The notes beneath the pieces are model-generated. The model was given only the letters and a program-made list of their open reading frames with translations. It was not told the DNA's origin and did not search any database. A DNA stretch of 64,000 nt from Burkholderia latens (GTDB taxonomy: Bacteria; Pseudomonadota; Gammaproteobacteria; Burkholderiales; Burkholderiaceae), in assembly GCF_001718795.1 (NCBI RefSeq), contig NZ_CP013435.1, forward strand, positions 682,001 to 746,000, given 5' to 3'. A program made the translations under genes and the position numbers. Shown one piece after another: positions 58,726 to 64,000 of this stretch (positions within the stretch are counted from its first letter, which is position 1; each line of letters opens with the position of its first letter).

Positions 58726-61074
58726 ATGCCCGTGTCGCCCCGCCGTTCCGCCGCCGCCGTTGCCGATTCCGCCGATCCGTTCGACGCGAACGATGCTGCG
58801 CCGCCCGCCGAAAGCGCGGGCGAGGGCGCCGCGCCGCACCGCACGGCATCGCGTCGCGCGGGGCCGAAACGCGGCGCCGACGGGCGGCTCGCGCAGCCGG
58901 CCGCGGCCGCGCCCGGCGTCGAACCCGCAACGGACGGCAACGAAGCGGCGGAATCTGGGGCATCCGGCGCGAAGGGCACGAAAGGCAAGAAGAAGCCGGC
59001 CGCGGACAAGCCCGTGAAAACCGCCGACAAGCTCGCGAAGCTCGGCCTCACGCGCTCGATCGATCTCGTGCTGCATCTGCCGATGCGCTACGAGGACGAA
59101 ACCACGCTCACGCCGATCGGCGAACTGCTGCCGGGCGGCATCGCGCAGACCGAAGGCGTCGTGTTCGACAACGAGGTGGCCTACCGGCCGCGCCGCCAGC
59201 TCGTCGTGAAGATCCGCGACGACGACGGCGACCAGCTGGTGCTGCGCTTTCTCAATTTCTACGGCTCGCAGGTCAAGCAGATGGCCGTCGGTCAGCGGCT
59301 GCGCGTGCGTGGCGACGTGCGCGGCGGCTTCTTCGGGATGGAGATGGTGCATCCGGCCGTGCGCGTCGTCGAAGCCGATGCGCCGCTGCCGCAGGTGCTC
59401 ACGCCCGTCTATCCGAGCACGGCGGGCGTGTCGCAGGCGTATCTGCGCAAGGCGATCGAGAACGCGGTCGAGCGCACGCCGCTCCCCGAGCTGCTGCCGC
59501 CCGAAATCGAACGCGACTACCTGAGGCCGCTCGGCGTGCCGACGCTCGCGCAGGCGGTGCGGATCCTGCACCATCCGGGCGTCGACTCCGACGAAGCCGC
59601 GCTGATGGACGGCTCGCACCCCGCGTGGACGCGCATCAAGTTCGAGGAACTGCTCGCGCAGCAGCTGTCGCTGAAGCGCGCGCATGAGGAGCGCCGCACG
59701 CGCGCGGCCCCCGCGATGCCGCGTCGTAGCGCGGCCGACGCCGACGCGCTGACCACGCGCCTGTACGCGGCGCTGCCGTTCACGCTGACGGGCGCGCAGG
59801 CGCGCGTGGTCGACGAGATCGCGCACGATCTCACGCTCCCGCACCCGATGCAGCGACTGCTGCAGGGCGACGTCGGCAGCGGCAAAACGGTCGTCGCGGC
59901 GCTGGCCGCGACGCAGGCGATCGACGCCGGCTATCAGGCCGCGCTGATGGCGCCGACCGAAATCCTGGCGGAACAACACGCACGCAAGCTGCGCGCGTGG
60001 CTCGAACCGCTCGGCGTGTCGGTCGCGTGGCTCGCCGGCAGCCTGAAGGCGAAGGAGAAGCGCGCGGCGGTCGAGGCGGCGGCGCTCGGCACCGCGCAGC
60101 TCGTGATCGGCACGCATGCGATCATCCAGGACACGGTCGAATTCGCGCGGCTCGGCCTCGTGATCGTCGACGAGCAGCACCGCTTCGGCGTCGAGCAGCG
60201 TCTCGCGCTGCGCGCGAAAGCCGCGAACGCGGCCAATGGCGCGCGCGACTTCCAGCCGCACCAGCTGATGATGTCGGCTACGCCGATTCCGCGCACGCTG
60301 GCGATGACGTATTACGCGGATCTCGAGGTGTCGACGATCGACGAGCTGCCGCCGGGCCGCACGCCGGTGCTCACGCGCGTCGTCGGCGACGCGCGGCGCG
60401 AGGAGGTGATCGCCCGTGTGCGCGAAGCCGCGCTGACCGGCCGCCAGGTGTACTGGGTGTGTCCGCTGATCGAGGAGAGCGAGACGCTGCAACTGCAGAC
60501 GGCTGTCGAAACCTACGAGACGCTGGCCGCGGCGCTGCCCGAGCTGAAGGTCGGGCTCGTGCACGGGCGGCTGTCGCCGGCCGACAAGGCGGCCGTGATG
60601 GACGCGTTCACGCGCAACGAAGTGCAGCTGCTCGTCGCGACGACCGTGATCGAGGTCGGTGTCGACGTGCCGAACGCGTCGCTGATGGTGATCGAGCATG
60701 CGGAACGCTTCGGCCTCGCGCAGCTGCACCAGCTGCGCGGGCGCGTCGGGCGCGGCACCGCGGCGTCGGTGTGCTTGCTGCTGTACAGCGGGCCGCTGTC
60801 CGTTGCCGGCCGCGAGCGGCTGAAGACGATGCGCGAAACCACCGACGGCTTCGAGATCGCGCGGCGCGACCTCGAGATCCGCGGCCCCGGCGAATTCCTG
60901 GGCGCGCGCCAGTCGGGCGCGGCGATGCTGCGCTTCGCGAACCTCGAGACCGACGGGTGGCTGATCGACCCGGCCCGCGACGCGGCGGCGCGACTGATCG
61001 CCGCTTATCCTGACGTGGTCACGCAGCATCTGGCGCGCTGGCTCGGCGCGCGCGAGCAGTATCTGAAAGCGTGA
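58726..61074 (+). CDS. recG: ATP-dependent DNA helicase RecG
   Basis: RecG is the branched-DNA translocase that regresses stalled forks. The 782-residue protein has a wedge domain from about residue 95 ([20 protein letters not shown]), Walker A GDVGSGKT at about 381-388, DEQH at about 482-485, the SATPIPRT motif and the C-terminal helicase block with [10 protein letters not shown]. About 90 N-terminal residues before the wedge are Ala/Pro/Lys-rich and probably disordered, which is longer than the E. coli protein. It diverges from queA. Confidence 0.95.
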   Translation: MPVSPRRSAAAVADSADPFDANDAAPPAESAGEGAAPHRTASRRAGPKRGADGRLAQPAAAAPGVEPATDGNEAAESGASGAKGTKGKKKPAADKPVKTADKLAKLGLTRSIDLVLHLPMRYEDETTLTPIGELLPGGIAQTEGVVFDNEVAYRPRRQLVVKIRDDDGDQLVLRFLNFYGSQVKQMAVGQRLRVRGDVRGGFFGMEMVHPAVRVVEADAPLPQVLTPVYPSTAGVSQAYLRKAIENAVERTPLPELLPPEIERDYLRPLGVPTLAQAVRILHHPGVDSDEAALMDGSHPAWTRIKFEELLAQQLSLKRAHEERRTRAAPAMPRRSAADADALTTRLYAALPFTLTGAQARVVDEIAHDLTLPHPMQRLLQGDVGSGKTVVAALAATQAIDAGYQAALMAPTEILAEQHARKLRAWLEPLGVSVAWLAGSLKAKEKRAAVEAAALGTAQLVIGTHAIIQDTVEFARLGLVIVDEQHRFGVEQRLALRAKAANAANGARDFQPHQLMMSATPIPRTLAMTYYADLEVSTIDELPPGRTPVLTRVVGDARREEVIARVREAALTGRQVYWVCPLIEESETLQLQTAVETYETLAAALPELKVGLVHGRLSPADKAAVMDAFTRNEVQLLVATTVIEVGVDVPNASLMVIEHAERFGLAQLHQLRGRVGRGTAASVCLLLYSGPLSVAGRERLKTMRETTDGFEIARRDLEIRGPGEFLGARQSGAAMLRFANLETDGWLIDPARDAAARLIAAYPDVVTQHLARWLGAREQYLKA

Positions 61075-61142
61075 TCGTGCATTCGGGGCCCGATTTAAAA
61101 CAGCGTGGCGCGCATATTGGGCGTGCCGCGATGCAGAGAAAC

Positions 61143-61172
61143 TTGGCGAACCGGTGCCAACGGGTGTATAAA
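61143..61172 (+). promoter_or_regulatory. Candidate oxyR promoter
   Basis: TTGGCG (61143-61148) and TATAAA (61167-61172) are 18 bp apart, with a predicted start near 61178, about 32 bp before the oxyR ATG. OxyR commonly represses its own gene from a site in this position. Confidence 0.55.
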
Positions 61173-61209
61173 TTAAACCTATCGCCTGTATATCTCTGAT
61201 TGACCCACA

Positions 61210-62169
61210 ATGACCCTGACTGAACTGAAATACATCGTCGCGGTGGCGCGCGAGCGGCATTTCGGCCGCGCGGCCGAAGCATGCTTCGTGAGCCAGCCGA
61301 CGTTGTCGGTGGCGATCAAGAAGCTGGAAGACGAGCTCAACGTGCAGATTTTCGAGCGCGGCGCGAGCGAAGTGAGCGTGACGCCGATCGGCGACCAGAT
61401 CGTCACGCAGGCGCAGCGTGTGCTCGAGCAGACGTTTGCGATCAAGGAGATTGCGAAGCAGGGCAAGGACCCGCTCGTCGGCCCGTTCCGTCTCGGCGTG
61501 ATCTACACGATCGGCCCCTACCTGCTGCCGACGCTCGTCAAGCAGATGATCCAGCGCGTGCCGCAGATGCCGCTGATGCTGCAGGAGAACTACACGCTGA
61601 AGCTGCTCGAGCTGCTGAAGCAGGGCGAGATCGACGCCGCGATCATGGCGCTCCCGTTCCCCGAAACCGGCCTGATGGTGCGGCCGCTGTACGACGAGCC
61701 GTTCGTCGTCGCGCTGCCGGCTGGCCACCCGTGGGAGAAGCGCGACGAGATCGACGCCGAGGACCTGAAGCAGGAGACGATGCTGCTGCTCGGCAACGGC
61801 CACTGCTTCCGCGATCACGTGCTCGGCGTGTGCCCGGAACTGATGCGCTTCTCGCAGACGGCCGACGGCATCCAGAAGACCTTCGAAGGATCGTCGCTCG
61901 AAACGATTCGGCATATGGTCGCGAGCGGTGTCGGCATCACGGTGCTGCCGCGCATGTCGGTCGCCGAGGTCGGCCCGCGCGCCAACGGCCCGGACGCCGA
62001 GCTGCTGTCGTACGTGCCGTTTCACGAACCGGTGCCCGACCGCCGCGTCGTGCTGGTATGGCGCAAGAGCTTTACGCGGATGCCCGCCATCGACGCGATC
62101 AGCGAGGCGATCGCCGCGTGCGAGCTGCCCGGCGTCACGAAGCTCGACATGCCGACCACGATGAATTGA
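61210..62169 (+). CDS. oxyR: Hydrogen peroxide-sensing regulator OxyR
   Basis: This LysR-type redox sensor has 319 residues. The DNA-binding domain starts MTLTELKYIVAVARERHFGR. The peroxide-sensing pair is Cys199 and Cys208 (GNGHCFRDHVLGVC), the same spacing and numbering as in E. coli, with the GHCF context that activates the first cysteine. It lies 542 bp upstream of katG on the same strand and should activate it on oxidation. No clear ribosome binding site precedes the ATG. Confidence 0.95.
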   Translation: MTLTELKYIVAVARERHFGRAAEACFVSQPTLSVAIKKLEDELNVQIFERGASEVSVTPIGDQIVTQAQRVLEQTFAIKEIAKQGKDPLVGPFRLGVIYTIGPYLLPTLVKQMIQRVPQMPLMLQENYTLKLLELLKQGEIDAAIMALPFPETGLMVRPLYDEPFVVALPAGHPWEKRDEIDAEDLKQETMLLLGNGHCFRDHVLGVCPELMRFSQTADGIQKTFEGSSLETIRHMVASGVGITVLPRMSVAEVGPRANGPDAELLSYVPFHEPVPDRRVVLVWRKSFTRMPAIDAISEAIAACELPGVTKLDMPTTMN

Positions 62170-62232
62170 GCCGCGCTTGTCGCGTGCCGACGGTCCGAAT
62201 CGACGGGGTCTCGCGACCCCGTTTATTTTTCT

Positions 62233-62288
62233 CTATCGAATAGATGAAATTTATTAAATTCTAATATGCGATAGATGAATATACTATC
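62233..62288. promoter_or_regulatory. AT-rich candidate OxyR operator/promoter region
   Basis: Inverted and direct repeats built on CTAT and ATAG lie here: CTAT-CGA-ATAG (62233-62243), GATAG-N9-CTATC (62270-62288), and ATAGATGAA repeated at 62240 and 62271. The spacing deviates from the classic ATAG-N7-CTAT series. TACTAT at 62282-62287 could be a -10 box. Confidence 0.4.
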
Positions 62289-62359
62289 TTTCGCATGGAT
62301 CGGCGTCACCGCGAAGGGCCCGGTCTGCACGCTAAATGCAACGGTCAAAGGAGGATGTC

Positions 62360-62497
62360 ATGATGCGGTCGGTATTGCAGCAAGCGCAACGGACCATCCC
62401 GTCGCGCGACGAGGTCGTTCGCCGTGCGAAGGCCGCGGTTCGCGGTCTTCAGCCGCTTGCGTTCGCGTACCTGGCGGATCGCGCGTATGGCGGATGA
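62360..62497 (+). CDS. Small ORF (45 codons) ahead of katG, function unknown
   Basis: A 45-residue basic protein begins MMRSVLQQAQRTIPSRDEVV and ends ADRAYGG. The start is preceded by AAAGGAGGAT (62347-62356), among the best ribosome binding sites in the window, with GGAGG five bases from the first ATG and eight from the second. The net charge is about +5, with a heptad-like alternation of Ala, Val and Leu that could form an amphipathic helix. There is no signal peptide. It lies 215 bp upstream of katG on the same strand with no terminator between, so OxyR control is likely if it is real. I do not recognise the sequence. Confidence 0.55.
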   Translation: MMRSVLQQAQRTIPSRDEVVRRAKAAVRGLQPLAFAYLADRAYGG

Positions 62498-62588
62498 GCG
62501 CCGCCGCGCGCCGGGCCGGAGGTCCGGCGCTTCGCGCGTTGTCCGGCCATGAGGTGGCGTTGCAGGTCCAAGGTCTGCAAGGCCGTAA

Positions 62589-64000
<1,412 letters not shown>

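Overview
This is a GC-rich chromosomal segment whose gene content and gene order fit a Burkholderia, most likely of the Burkholderia cepacia complex. The assignment rests on recalled family and synteny knowledge, not on a search. Almost every gene is core housekeeping. I see no tRNA, rRNA, insertion sequence, prophage, CRISPR array or integrase-type mobile element.

Layout, left to right. (1) 1-7.0 kb: the 5' part of purB (minus), a LysR regulator, gdhA, and the gltI-gltJ-gltK-gltL glutamate/aspartate ABC transporter (plus). Together these are a nitrogen/glutamate block, with a strong terminator-like hairpin between gltI and gltJ. (2) 7.0-12.3 kb: a 1,752-residue type Va autotransporter (minus) behind a 670-bp AT-rich upstream region. 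(3) 13-17 kb: a class II glutamine amidotransferase, pyrC plus a DUF3025 gene, rnpB (RNase P RNA), and an OsmC-like protein. (4) 17.2-17.4 kb: a stand-alone promoter-to-terminator unit that looks like a ~91-nt small RNA with two CUCCUCC anti-Shine-Dalgarno motifs. (5) 17.4-23.3 kb: a DUF1090-like gene, rplM-rpsI, erpA, anmK, tyrS-dtd and a histidine phosphatase. (6) 23.4-32.9 kb (minus): pepP-ubiH-like-dusB-fis-purH, then ruvC-ruvA-ruvB and an MpaB-like gene.

(7) 33-42 kb: a GST, a membrane-anchored FMN glutamate-synthase-like protein, mnmA-nudix, a LysR/nitrilase divergent pair, a VOC protein/WYL-regulator pair behind a perfect 18-bp palindrome, and an RlmL-type rRNA methyltransferase. (8) 42-48.6 kb (minus): a multi-spanning membrane protein of the so-called site-specific recombinase family and a complete pqiA-pqiA-pqiB-pqiC intermembrane lipid transport operon. 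(9) 48.9-52.1 kb (plus): cytochrome b561, two YceI proteins and an MFS symporter. (10) 52.4-58.6 kb (minus): queA-tgt-yajC-secD-secF. (11) 58.7-64 kb (plus): recG, oxyR and the 5' part of katG. Between oxyR and katG lie an AT-rich candidate operator and a 45-codon small ORF with a near-perfect ribosome binding site.

The least explained items are the candidate small RNA at 17.3 kb, the small ORF ahead of katG, the rnpB promoter whose -10 box contains the stop codon of the preceding gene, and several clean inverted repeats upstream of gdhA, erpA, the nitrilase gene and the VOC/WYL operon.
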